From: Deuterostichococcus epilithicus
Taxonomy: Eukaryota > Chlorophyta > Trebouxiophyceae > Prasiolales > Stichococcaceae
Assembly (NCBI GenBank): GCA_033439295.1
Contig: JAVTLE010000005.1
Span: 3,336,501 to 3,400,500 of the forward strand
Direction of reading: 5' to 3'
DNA length: 64,000 nucleotides
Below, piece by piece: positions 43,789-55,700 of this stretch. A program made the position numbers and the translations under genes. How positions within the stretch are numbered: position 1 is the first letter of the stretch; each line of letters starts with the position of its first letter. Below the pieces are notes generated by a model. It ran no database searches and was not told the origin of the DNA. It worked only from the letters and a program-made list of their open reading frames with translations.

Positions 43789-46700
43789 TCACGCGCCCTT
43801 GCCCTTCGCCTGCAGCTGCTTCCAGAAGTCGGCCTCCGACAGCGATGTGGATGGCGCAGTAGGAGCCCCTGCAGACGCAATTGCTACTGCTTCAAAACAG
43901 AAGTTTGTAAGGATCGCAAACCCAATTCCAAGGCAGAATGCAGGCATTTAGAAACATGTTTCAAACAATATGATACTTGGACGTACCACAGCACACAAAC
44001 ACACATCGGCAGGAGCTCAAGTGCCACCAACAGCACAAGAAACGTGTGCCTACCTGCCGCCTGACGCGGCTGTGCCGCGCCGCCCTGCAGCTGCTGCAGC
44101 AGACTCGCGCCCGCGGTGTGCAGCGGATTCTGCTCCGCGGCCACCGCGGCCGTGCTGCCGCCGCGGGTATTGCCTGCTGGCTTGCCACTGACTGTGCAGT
44201 TCGCGGCCGGCGGTGCCGGGGCGACGCCCTGCAGTGCCGCAGCTGCGGCAGCGGGAGCCGGCGCCTCCGGCGCAGCGCCTGGCTTCAGCAGCTGCAGCAG
44301 CGCTGCGCCAGGGCCCGGGCCGGAGTCTGGCGAGGCGGCGGTCCCGCCGCCGCCGCTCCTCCGGCGCTGGTGCTGGCCTCCATGCGGCTGCTGCACGCCC
44401 GGCGGCGGCGGTGGCGGCTGCTGCAGCGACGCCTCGTAGGGGCGCGGGCCCGGACGCGGCTGCGGCTGGCCGCCGTGCTGCAGCTGCGGGCGCTGCGGGA
44501 AGTGTGCGCCGTGCGGCGGCGCGCCGTAGCCTGGCGAGAATCCGCCCGGAGGGAAGCCGCCCACAGGCATGCCACCGTGGGGCGGAAACCACCCCGGCGG
44601 CGGCGGGCAGCCAAAGGGCGGCCCCGGGAACGGCTGGCCGGGCCACTGCTGCGGAGGGAAAGGCTGCTGCCCCGGGTACTGCTGCCCGGGGTACCCAAAC
44701 TGCTGCGGCGGCGGGGCGCCGTGCGGGAAGCCACCCGGCAGCTGCATCTGCGGCGGGAAGTGGTGCTGCTGCGCCCGTGGGCCGCCCTGCGGCGGCGGCG
44801 GCGGCTGCTGTTGTGGCAGCAGGCGCGCCGGCGACGCCGGGACCGAGGCGTGGCCACCGGGCACGTACGGCTGGCGCGCCGGCGAGTGCGGCGCGGACTG
44901 CGGGCGCGCCTTGCCGTCGCCGCCGCCGCCGCCGCGCTGCAGCATCTGCAGGAAGCCGCCGCCGTCGGCCGAGGCCTGCCGCGACCGCGGCTGCTGCGCG
45001 GGCTGCTCCTGGTGCTTTGGCGGGGCGGCTGGCTGCTGGGCGGAGGGAGCATTGCCGCCGCCAGCGTCTGAGCCCCGCCGCCCGAGCGCCGCCGCCGCAT
45101 GGGTGAAGCCCGGCAGCACCGACGGCGAGCCCAGCGGCGACGCGCCCCCGCTCCCGCTGCCGCACCGCCGCAGCTGCTGCAGAAAGCTGCTGCCGAGGTT
45201 GGCCGTCGCCGCCTGCGGCACGGAGGCAGCAGCGGCGGCAGGTGCGGGCTTTGCCGCCGGCGCAGCGGGCGCCGGCGGCTGCGCGAGCTCCATCGGCAGC
45301 GGCAGCTGCTGCGGCACGGACGCCGGTGCCGCAGGGTCGACAACCGGGAGCGAGGGTGCCGTCTCCTCACGCGAGCGCTGCAGCTCCCGCAGCAGGTTCA
45401 GGCCATCTGGCAGGGACGTCGGTGGCGTTGATCGCGGCGTGAGCTCAGGCGCCGGCACATCACCCACCGCGGGTGGCGACGCTGGCGTGGGCGATGCGGC
45501 AGTGGCGTCGAGACTCTCCTGCGGATCGGCAGGTGGAGCAATCGAGATTAGCGCACACACTGTTGACCGCAGCGCCACATGGGACGAGCCTCTCCTGTTG
45601 AATGTTACACATGTCACGAATACACAGTTCCAGACGTTGGTGAAAGGCGCAGAGAGTGCCTCCACCATTGTGCGCCATGGCGGCCGTGGCTACGACACCA
45701 ATCTTACCACTTCGAAGGACGAGCCGCGCAGCTGGCGCAGCAGCCCGGCGCTGAGTTCTGCCGAGATTGCTGGTGGTGGCACTGCAGCCGGCATCGGCAG
45801 CTGCACCGGCCCGCTGTCCGCTGCCGAGGGCGCAGCGGTTGCCGGCACCTCAGGGCACTCTGCGGCCGCAGCGGCATCTGCAAATGCTGGCGGAGGCGCG
45901 CGCTGCAGCTCCTGCAGCGCTGCAAGGCTGGGGGCCGCCTGCGGTGGCATCATGAGCATGACACTCAGGAAGTACTGCAAACGTTAGGTGTGGCAGCTCG
46001 ACACCGCGCTGAGCTGTCAGGGAACCCAGACAAGACCGCATCAGCCTGTCCGTGTTGCGCTGAGTGACCTCTGCAGCACCGCCTGCCTGTCTGACAGCAA
46101 GCTGTCCACGTGTACAGCAGCCGGGCAGAACGTGTAAGCTACGCTGCGGACCTCTATGTCGGATGTGGACGCGGTCGGCACGGGCATGCTGGGCGACTTG
46201 GCGGCGGAGACGTCGGCGGCAGTGGGCTCCGGCCGCTGCGCCACGCTCATGCCCTGCAGCTGCTGCAGCAGCGCNNNNNCGGCGCCGGCGGCCGCCGCGC
46301 CGCTTCCCGTAGCCGCGGCAGCGCTGCCAACACCTNCAGCTCCGGCAGGCCCCGCCGCGGCGGGCCGCGGCGGCGGCTCCATGGCCGCCAGGCCGTTCTC
46401 GGGCGGTGCGCCGCCCTGCCGCAGGCCCTGCAGCAGCGCCATGCCGGGGCCCACCTGCCAGGCATCACCGCCCAGATGCTCAGGCAGGTGCCACAGTCAG
46501 GAAGGGTCCATGCATCAGTTTTTATGCACCGTGAAAAGCTAGGAGCTTTTCACTGAGCGTGCCGTGTGCAGCAGCCAATTCGAACTGCGCTTCCAACTTC
46601 AAGGTTCGAGCTCCGCCTTTGCGGGGCGCAGCACATATTGCAGCTGCGCACCCCGGCAGCCGACAGGCCAGCGGGCGCCGACGGCAGCGGCAGCGGCCGG

Positions 46701-49700
46701 CCGCGCCCGCGCACGAAGCCGCGGTCCTGCTGGTCGGTGGGGCCCTGCGCGGTTCAGGGTGTTCCACAACAGTCACGTCCATGTGACAGAAGTTGTATGT
46801 TGTATGTGCAAGAGGAGGCAAGGTTCTCGTTGTGCAAGCGGCAGCGTCTCGCCCTCGGGACCCTGTCACATGGAGCAACTGCAATACTTCGGAAGGAAGG
46901 GGTACCTTGGGTTGGGGCCCCTTGGCGGCGCCAGCAGAGCCCTGCGGGCGCATGCGTGCAGGCGATCCTGTGCGTGAGCCAGGGCGATCCAAGGCGGCGG
47001 GCGCTGCAAAGCCGCCGGGCGGCTGCGAGCCGCCTGCGGCAAGAGAGACGAGGCAGTGAGCAACACGAGCTGGCGATCGCGACGTTGCAACAGACGAGGC
47101 GGCCACGATGGAGTGTGCCTGGCCCTGCAACTGAACCGGCAGCCTGGCGAGCACAGAGCAGGCGCTGCTCACATGAAAGGGGCGAGTTCATGTGAATGGC
47201 GCAGCCCATAGCACAGCACCGTGATCTATAACCTGACACACAGCAGCAGGCCCCGCACCTGACAATGCGTCTGGGAGCTGGCGTGCGGCCTGAGCTGCGG
47301 CGCCTGGCGCCAGTGGTGCCGCCACTGCGCCTGCCGGGAGCCCGGCGCTGCCATTCTGTTGGGGCGCCGCCTGCCGGGGCGGCGCCCCCGACTGCGACCC
47401 CGCGCCGTTCTGCTGCGCCGCCGATGGTTTGGTCAGTCCCGCCAGCGCCGCCGCCGCCGCGGACGCAGCTGCCGAGGGTGTGTAGGCGGCGGCTGGCGGC
47501 GGCGGCGGCGCCCGCGGCTGCGCCTGGACGAGCGCTGCAGCCGTCTCGCCGGCGGCGGTCGCCGCAGGCTTCTTGCGCACCAGCTTCGGCGTGGCGGCGC
47601 CTGCACGACAGCATCGGACGACCTTCACTCATGCCCGTGCGCCCGCATGCTGTCGGACTCGCACGTGAACGGACCCCTGCCTCCTCCCACCGCCTCACCA
47701 CACGCCAGCGCAGCGCCCCTTTGGCTGGTCCGCTCCGGCCGCGTGGCAGCCGCCACACCGGTGGGACCAGGCCTCCGACAGCAGGTGGGGAAACCTCAAC
47801 GAGAGTCCCCCCTCCAGGAGGCTGACCCGTGGCGGCGACGGCGTGCGGCTTGGACAGGTTAAGCAGCTCGGTGGCGGGCAGCATGCCGCCGCCGCGCCCC
47901 GCGGCCCGGCCGTGCAGGTCTGTTCCCTCTGCAAACGGCTCGTCGAACAGCACCTCCACCGCGTCATCATCGTACACGCCTGCAGGGCCGGGGTTCAGGG
48001 TCTGGAACGGGCCGCACTGAACAGCCTTGGTGTCCAGTCGTCCTCGGCGTGCGTGCAGCGGCACGAACAGTAGGTTTCTGCATGCCTGAAAGCGACACAA
48101 GTAGTGTTTCGACTGCCGCTTGTTGTATACCTCCGTTCTGTTGGAGCAAACGGCTTTTCAGGTGGACAAGCAGTGTGTCGCAGCAGACAGCCGTCCCGTG
48201 ATACGACTTGTGGCAGCTTTGACTTCTCGTCCACTCTCACGGCCACCGCAGCCTGGAAATGGCCGGACGATCTGGCGGCGGCGGTTTCGCAGAGAGCCAC
48301 TGATCTTCCCCAGACGAGAGCAGGCAGGGACGCACCGACGACGGTGCCGCGGGCGCCGAGGGCGGGCGAGCCTGTGCCGCGGAGGCAGGCCACACGGTCG
48401 CCCAGCTCAAAGGCGCCGCCCGCCAGCGCCGCCGCCACCTGGTGCAAACCCCATCTTGCAATGAAATCTGCTCGTCTGCTGCGAGAGCTGTCCAGCCCGC
48501 AGTGAGCCACAGGGCACTCGTGTGATCAGTAAACAGCTGCCACCTCGTTCGAGGGGGAGCCCGTTCACACAGCCCATTCACAGTCAAAAGAGGAAACAGT
48601 GGGCGCGCACCAGGCCACGGCCGGCGGGCGGCAGCAGCAGCCCCGGCGACACGTTCTCCAGCAGCAGCGGCTCCTGCGGCGCCCGCGGCGGCGGCGGCAT
48701 CATGGTCTGCAGCTGCCGCACCGCCTCCTCCGGCGCCACCTCCGCAGACGTCTGCGCAGTGATATAAGGCTTTCGGATACACGCGATATATTCAATCTCC
48801 TTCTGTTGGTGCTGTTCGAAAGGCTTACTCAGGAGGAGGCAGCCAAGTGCGTCGGGCAAGCGTGAGCTTGGTCCTCTGTTCAGTGGTGTGTTGCACCTTA
48901 CTGCAGCTGTAGCCCGCGTCAGCACGCTCCCTGCACTTTCACAACCCTGTTGCAGCAGTCGTGCAGCACACCCGTCTGTCCACCCTTCCATCGAGGGCTG
49001 GTGACAATCTCGACAGTTCCTTCTTCTCTCTTGCGGAGGCGGTCGCTCAGGCTGCACACCGCCGATTGCGGTGACGACACGCATGTGGACGGGCTGGCGG
49101 CAAACGAGCGGCGACTTCTGCACACGCTTTCATGAGCACAGCTGAAGTGTGTGCTGGTCACATGTTGATCGGCGCCTGACCAGCGTGTGCACCTTGACGA
49201 GGGGGCGGCGGCCGAGCGGCGACTTCTGCAGCCACTCCCGCACGGCGCGCATCTGGCGTAGCTGTTCATCCGGCGTCGCATCCGGGAACGCCAGGCTGGC
49301 ATCAAAGTCCCTCTCCTCCGGGTTCTGCTCCAGCATGCGGAACACCCAGGCGAAGCGCGCCTGCGCTTGTCAAACACCATCAGACTTGAGTTGGCGCGCA
49401 GCGGCCAATGAGGCGCCATGGAGGCGCCTCCCGCCCCACACCTCGGAATACAATTCTGAGCAGAAGGCTCCATGGCCCCGGAATGAGAACCAAACGCTTG
49501 AGCTGGCTGCAAGTGTCACAGGGCTTGCGGGCTGAAGTCACACCGTCCGAAATGCCTGGACGCCTCAGGGTGCTGCTGCACTTTCCGGGTCCATTTCCGA
49601 ATGATGCTTCCGCAGCTGAACACAGGTCAGCGTTCGAGCATTGCACGAGCAGTGGCTAAGAGCTCCCTCCTCAGGGCAAGTGTAATGTTCGCCCAACAGG

Positions 49701-52700
49701 CGGACGGCTTCGACCAGGACTCGGGCAAGCTGCTACCTGGAGTGTGCAGCGCATGTGCAGCTTTGCGCAGCTGCGACGTGCACGCGGACTTCAGAAAACG
49801 ATTTGTCTGCAGGATGGACCGAGCAGCCTATCTGGCACATGCCTTGCCCTAACAATGCCCGCTGTTGCGCCTGGCAGCTGCTTTGCCATGTGGCACACTG
49901 ATCGGCGTGCAGGTGCGGCTGACGCACAGCGACAAGGAGCGTGTGAAAACATGTGAACGATGCCCTGAAATGATGTACTACCTTCTGTGGCTTGCTCAAG
50001 AGACATTTCTTGCCGCGCAACCTTGCACTGCAACAGGATGCTGGCGAGCGCCGCAAAACCCTTCTTCACACTTTTGATTCAGGCGTGATGAAGGGGCTCG
50101 CAGGCGCTGACCAACATCCTGCTTGCTATCCACGCGGTGTTCCCCGAAGACACACCTTCACCGCACACATGGTGGTGGCCAGCGCCTGCAAACCCCTTCT
50201 TCACTCTTCGATGCTTGTCATTCACGTCATGTTCTTTGAAGCCACACCTTGTACTGCGACAGGATGGTGGCCAGCGCCTGTGAGTACTGCCACCCGGCAC
50301 CCGAGGGCGCGGGCTTGGTGTAGTCCGGCACGCACAGGGGGCCCCGCGCCGACTTGACAGCCAGCCCCACGTCCTGCTTCTCGTCGCCGGCTACCACCAC
50401 CACATTGCCTGGACAGCAAGGGTTTCAGGCAAAACCCTCGGATTGCTGGAGTAGCTGCGGCTCGAGCGTGGTAAACATCCGGCATCAGCCAGGCAACCTC
50501 TGCGAGGTACTCTGCCGAGCATCCCAGACACAGCATGTGAATACAATTCGCAATCACTCTGCACAGCCCGATTCCGACCGAAGAATGGCCACATGGCTCA
50601 GGCCGGCAGCACTTTGGACTTGGCCACAATTCCGAGCGTACCCTGCCGTTGCTTTGTGGCTCTTCCGCAGCAGTGACGCCTGCTGCAGGATGCTCTGTGG
50701 AGGTCATGACAGTGTGCAAACGAATCTGTGCCGCACCCGTGATCTTGCCGAGGGTGCGCGGGTCAATGCCCAGTTTGCGTGCGATGGCGCCGCTGGGCTG
50801 GTACTGCACCTTCACGCTTGCCAGCAGCCGCCGCGCCGTCTGCGCCGCCTGCGCCGCAGTGACCGGCGCCGGCGCCAGCGACACGCACAGCATGCCGCCG
50901 GTCTTGGCCGGCACCTTCTCGCCCTGCAGCGTATGATGGCATGCTTGCCGGACAGAAGCATTGTTTGAGCGGCATCAGCTGCAATGTGACAGGCAAAGCA
51001 TGCAACAGGACGCCACAGGACGAGCATGTTGGATGCGGGGTGAGGGCAGCATACTCACAGCGCGTACAGGGTGTCAGCACATTCTGCAAACCGGTGGTGC
51101 AGTGTGCCTGCTCTTGCAAACGAACACCGAGGCCACACACAACAGCTCCAGGAGACCAAGCGACCGCTTCAGGGGACGGCAGACGACACGAACACCTTGC
51201 GGGAGAAGCCAGCAGTCGCGGCCGGCAGCACCGTCGCGGCGCAGCCGTAGTAGGCGCGTCCCACGAACAGGGCGCGCGCTCCCGGCTGCAGGTCCGTCGC
51301 GCCGCCGCCCGCCGCCAGCGCCGCCTCCATGCGCGGGTCCGGCGCGGGGTTGCGTCGCAGTGACACCTGCGCTCCAGGGGTGCTGCGAATCGGCATCGGG
51401 CGGCACTGAGGTAGGCCTCGCGAGAATGCAGGAGCGGTGCATGCGATGTGGCAGGTCTGGCCACTTGCGCCGCCACAGGCTGTGAAGCCCGTCAAGCCAC
51501 TAAGCCAGCGGACCCATGACGATCGAGTGCGGCAGCGCATTGCAGTCGCAGGGCAGCCGGGGCAGGACCAATCGTTGCCGCCTCGCAGTGCAGCCTCGAC
51601 GACGCAGCACCTGGAGCGGCACGCGGATCTCGGACTTGGCAAACCGCTTCTCGATGGTCCCGTCCAGCTCGCGCACCAGCCCCTCGCACGGCCGCACATG
51701 CAGCACCACATCCGTGGGGCCTACCTCCAGCCCCTGCGCCAAGTGGGAGGGCAGCACAGGTGTCGATGGGCCATGCTGCATGCATCGTCGATTTCAGCAG
51801 AGTTGTGCACTCAGCTGCAACATGTGTCCGCTGTAGCCGTCTGCTGTGCCCGTGTACAGCCTCCAATCGCACCTTGGGGCAGACGTCTCGCGGCATGACT
51901 CACCCCGCCCCACCAAGAGGGCGAGACAATGTGCAAGAGATATCCAGCATCAACGTGAGGCAGAGCTGCGAGGCAGCAGTTTCGGCAGGTTCGGAGATTC
52001 GCCAGGCAGTGCGCACATTCCTCCTGTGGCTGTAATAAACTGTCCAGGAATGCTCTTGCGGGTGCATCGTTCTAAACCCGTCTGACCATGATTCAACCAA
52101 CCAGCACGCAGCGCACCTGCTGCGTGACGGACTCGTTTGACAGCTTGGTGTTGAGGAAGGCCCAGTCGTCCACATCGGCGGGCGAGTGGCGCGCCTTCAC
52201 CGGCGCGCCGCCGTCCCCGCGCGTGATGCTCGCCGTGCGATCTGACACCGCCCCCACCAGGGCCTCCTGTTGGAGCGGCGCCAGACAAGGCGGTGGGTAC
52301 AGGACATTTGTTCAGGCACTGCTCCGACAGTAATCGTACTGTCCAGCTGACCAACAAGTGCATTCGCAAGACCCCTTGGAGCTCGTGGAAGGAGCGGCCA
52401 ATGAGGTTCCGCGGCCGCACTCACGCTCTACGCCATACAGCTCTGTCACAGCAGGGCGTGTGACAAGCTGCACAAACTGCAAACACCGACATGCCAGCAA
52501 CTTCTGTGAGATCACCAACAGCAGCAGGCGCACCTGCAGGTAGGGCCACTTGACCCAGCAGCGCTCGCCCAGGGTGGTGCCCGCCACCATATCCGCTGTG
52601 ATCTCCACGCCGTTCGTTGAATCCCGCAGCGGCTGCACTCGCATAACAGCATTGCATCATCAGGAAGCGCCTCCCCCACAACATGCAGACGGCATGCAGG

Positions 52701-55700
52701 CTTGCCGAGGACAGACGCATGGGGTGCCGGTGGAGCAGTTCAGAGGAGTTAACGACCAGAAAATGCATGTGTTTGCAACATGTTGAGCGCTGGTTCTCCA
52801 TGGTCATGCAAGCAAGCCTTCCGGTGAACGGACCTTGACCTTCAGGATGAGGCTCTCCTTGCCGGAGGGTCGCCCGAAGACGGCCACACCGGCGGCCCGC
52901 ACCTCCGACGTCACCTGCAGCGTCTTGAGTGTCGCGAAGCCTGCCGGCGAGCCAGGGCCTGTCTGCGTGCCCGGGAAGATCTGCAATGCAGAGACAGCGG
53001 GTTCCGAGCAGTGTGTCGACTTCGGAGTCTTGGGCTCCACCAAAAAAGCGGCACAAACTTGTATGTAAGAGGCACTCGATCGCAGTCAACAAGGCCTGTC
53101 ACTCCGGAACTGACAAAGGGCAGTGTGCTGTCTGGAACATCACACACCTCCGGTCTAAAGCCGGCCTCGCCGTCAGGCAGCGGCGGCGGCGGTGGCACGC
53201 GCATACAGCGGCTCTCGGGCTGCTGCACGCTGGCAAATTGGTTTGGCAGCGTCGAGTTGCAGTAGTATGACTCGTCCGAGCCTGTGCGGATGCAGCAAAA
53301 GCTCGAGGATTATTATCGTCGCTGTTCAGGCTCCCACGAGAAAAATTGCCATGGTTGAAGTGACACATGTGAGGCAGAAAGCCAAATCGGCCAAAAGCAC
53401 TGACCTGCAACCAACTTGGAGGTAGGACACGCACAGCATGCAACAGGATGCAAGAGGATGCGGACCGCACCCAGCTTGTGCTCAAAGACGAGCATGTCGC
53501 CAAGCTTGTTGCGGTCTCGCTCCGCCGCCGACAGCCGCTCCGCCGGCACCGATGCGGCCGCTGTCAGCAGCCGCTGCTCGTCCACAAAAGGCACCTGCGG
53601 CAGGGCAGGCAAACCAGTTGACAGGGGCTCCATCAACTGCCACAATGTACTGGTTGACTTGACAGACCCTAGGCTGGATTTAGCCGGATGCTGATCAGCA
53701 ACATGACAGGTCAGTGCGCCTGCAACAGCAGCAGCCGTCCATGATATGAGGATGCTGCGAGTCGGCATGCCTTCGAAAACCTCTCTGTCCACGCAGACAG
53801 GCCACAAGGCAGCGCAGAATATTGTGGCGCACCAGGACAATGCCCTCCCAGTCGTTGCGCTTGCCCTCCTGGTCCACCCGGAAGTCCACCGGGTAAAAGT
53901 CTAGCACTGGCGACCGCGGGTCCTTCATCAAAAACTGCGACCGCACATAGGCATCATAGAAATCAGAGAGCGCTCTGTGGGCTGCACATAGATAGCTACA
54001 AGCATGCAGCACAACAGCAGCAGCAGGCCAGAAGTGAAGGCGGGACCGGCAAAAGCTGCTTTCTGTGCAGGCATGCCCTGATAGATCGCACAGGCTGGAC
54101 TGATGTGCGTGTTGGCTCGCGTCGCAACGATGTGCACCCCCACCTCAAAGGGCTGCGGAAGCAGCTTGCAGGACGCGGCGGGCAGCACCGCCAGCAGCTG
54201 CTCGAAGGGGCGGAAGGGCGCCCCTGGGGTGAAGTGCACCGCCGTAGCCGCGATGTTGCTCATGTCCGACACCATGGGCGCGTAGTGGAAAGGGTAATAC
54301 CACGTCCAGGAGGCCACACCCCTGTTGGGGAGGTGACCAAGATGCACCCCTCGAGGGTCAGCCCCCTTCTTGAGATTGCCAGTCAAGCGGGTCAGCGGCG
54401 CCAGCGGACGACTGCTGCTCCCTCCACGACTGCCATGCTGGGTGTTTGCACTCCTTGCTCGCATCTCCTCGAAGCACCAAACTCGCCGGGGTCCCCTCAG
54501 ACGACAGTTTGTCCTCAGCGGGAATCTTCAGCATCTCCCAGCTGCAGCATTTACACTCAGGAGAGTCAGATCTTCCGGGAAAAACACACATGTGTCCCAA
54601 TGTGCATACCTGTAGTAGTACTCCAGCACCCAGTGGAGGCCCTCCACAAATGCGTCCACGACTCGCCGCCGCGTTGCCGGATCGCCCCGCTTGATCTCCA
54701 GCTTGTCCGAGTAATACTTGTCCTGGAAGATGGAAACGTTCCGTTCGAATGCAAAAGCACAGCAGAGTCCACGACTACACTGCAAACAGCCCGCGCACCG
54801 GTCCATCTTTGTTTTTTATTATGACACGAGCTTTGCGAGCCAACTCTGCGACCCAGTTTTGGTCTGACAGCCGGCCAACAGCCAGAGCCGCGGCGCCGCC
54901 CAGCGCGCCAGCATGTTGCTCTGCCCACCTTGAACTGCTCCAGGCCAGCGGAGCCCTGCCCCGACAGCATGAGGTCTCGCGCCAGGCGACCCATCATAGT
55001 GGGGCCCTCCGGCTCCGCCTCCAACGGCAGCCCCTCCAGCACTGCCAGCAGCTGCAGGTCCGCGGCAGGGCCTGCAGGGAAATGTACCAAGAATCGTTAC
55101 CAGACATGCAGAGTCAGAATCTGATGGCCTCCCCCTCCGGCGCTGCCAGCAGCTGCAGGTCCGGCAGGGCCTACGGCAAGACGTCCTAAGAATCGTCATG
55201 GTTTTGGACGTGCAGCGTCAGAGTTTGACGGCCACCCCCTCCAGCGCCGCCAGCAGCCGCAGTTCCGCTGCGAGGCCTGCAGCAAGATGTTGTAGGATTT
55301 GTGACCGGAGCTCTAGAGTCGAATTATGATGGCCAGCACCCTCCAGCGCCGCCAGCAGCCGCAGGTCTGCTGCGGTGCCTGTGACGAGGTGTGGGACTGT
55401 CGAAGGCCGCTACATTAGGCATGCTTCTGACTCTGAAGATACATCTTTGGAACTAGGTTGCATTCGATGTTTGCATTGCAGCGGAGCCACAGCTCACCGC
55501 CGAGCGACGCAATGTCCGAGTCCGTGATCGTTCCCTCATCCAGCTCGTTGACGGGCGGTGCCGATGGCGGCCGGCCCGGCCTGCCACCGTTGCCATTGCT
55601 GGCGCCGCCATTGTAGCCCAGCCCGCCGCGCTCGCCGCCACCGCCGCCCCTGCCGCCGCCGCCGCGCTTTGACTTCTTTGCCTCAAAGTACTCTGCGTCC

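Noticed and set aside
43977-45106. Long plus-strand frames (364 and 297 codons)
   Set aside because: They are antisense to the Pro/Gly/Gln-rich XRN1 tail. Arg/Ala-rich translation is typical of the reverse of such repeats.
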